A model generated the notes under the pieces. That model worked only from the letters and a program-made list of their open reading frames with translations, ran no database searches and was not told the DNA's origin. From NCBI GenBank assembly GCA_050954505.1, contig JBPBPY010000490.1, positions 1 through 5,786 on the forward strand: DNA of 5,786 nt, given 5' to 3'. Each line of letters begins with the position of its first letter. Within the stretch, counting starts at the first letter, position 1. Positions 5,409 to 5,786 of this stretch are shown here, in pieces. Made by a program: the position numbers and the translations under genes. Origin of the DNA: JAQGMO01 sp050954505 (GTDB taxonomy: Bacteria > Pseudomonadota > Gammaproteobacteria > Burkholderiales > Burkholderiaceae_D).

Positions 5409-5786
5409 ATGGCCGCTGCCAGCCTGTTTGCCCTGCTCGACGATATCGCCACGGTCCTGGACGATGTCTCCGTCATGACCAAGGTCGCCGCCAAGAAAAC
5501 CGCTGGCGTGCTGGGCGACGACCTGGCGCTGAATGCCGAACAGGTCTCGGGCGTCAAGGCTGACCGCGAGCTGCCGGTGGTCTGGGCCGTCTGCAAGGGT
5601 TCACTGAAGAACAAGGCCATCCTGGTACCGGCGGCGCTGGCCATCAGCGCGGTGGCGCCAGTGCTGATCACGCCGCTGCTGATGGTGGGCGGGCTGTACC
5701 TCTGTTATGAAGGTTTTGAAAAACTCGCGCATAAATTCCTCCACAGCCCGGAAGAAATCGCCAGCGAAAAAGCCCGCCATGCGCAA
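5409..5786 (+). CDS. DUF808 family (YedI-like) inner-membrane protein, 3' end cut
   Basis: The first 126 residues of a DUF808 protein are present; E. coli YedI, the best known member, is about 300 residues, so some 40% is visible. The family consists of inner-membrane proteins without an established function. The N-terminus FALLDDIATVLDDVSVM (7-23) followed by AAKKTAGVLGDDLALNAEQV (27-46) and RELPVVWAVCKGSLKNK (53-69) matches YedI almost position for position, and the first membrane segment spans about residues 71-99. Then comes a charged cytoplasmic-looking stretch (EEIASEKARHAQ). The start is supported by AAGGA (5399-5403), 5 nt before the ATG. It is separated from the unknown gene by 293 bp and is probably transcribed from its own promoter. 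Confidence 0.95.
   Translation, partial: MAAASLFALLDDIATVLDDVSVMTKVAAKKTAGVLGDDLALNAEQVSGVKADRELPVVWAVCKGSLKNKAILVPAALAISAVAPVLITPLLMVGGLYLCYEGFEKLAHKFLHSPEEIASEKARHAQ

Overview
The window looks like a chromosomal segment of a GC-rich, flagellated betaproteobacterium, probably Burkholderiales and perhaps Oxalobacteraceae. The main reasons are the RNase P RNA, which is short (about 337 nt) and lacks the P13/P14 block of the E. coli RNA, and the pairing of a ribbon-helix-helix regulator with a polyhydroxybutyrate (PHB)-depolymerase-type esterase. The taxon call is inference from remembered family sequences; no search was run.

Layout. Positions 1-932 (minus strand) carry the flagellar export-gate genes fliQ (complete) and fliR (cut by the left edge), 11 bp apart. 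No fliP lies directly upstream of fliQ. Positions 933-1271 are a divergent intergenic region with three inverted repeats, one of them a perfect 16-bp palindrome close to the regulator gene. Positions 1272-3210 (plus) hold a two-gene unit: a 140-aa ribbon-helix-helix (CopG/Arc-type) regulator with an unusual C-terminal repeat, then a 498-aa esterase with a long N-terminal extension and a low-complexity linker. Positions 3222-3623 hold the RNase P RNA gene rnpB with its own -10 element and a strong intrinsic terminator. Positions 3835-5115 hold a gene I do not recognise; its product is lysine-rich, apparently soluble, about 426 aa, and parts of the gene are clearly lower in G+C than its neighbours. 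After a 293-bp spacer, the start of a DUF808 (YedI-like) inner-membrane protein gene runs off the right edge.

How the genes relate. fliQ and fliR products sit together in the flagellar export gate. The regulator and esterase are probably co-transcribed, and the regulator may control the pair through the palindrome in front of it (inference). rnpB is an independent housekeeping unit. The unknown gene lies alone between the rnpB terminator and the DUF808 gene and looks like an accessory insertion. I see no mobile element, CRISPR array, tRNA or att-like repeat. The least explained items are the unknown gene, the C-terminal half of the regulator, and the operator-like palindromes.
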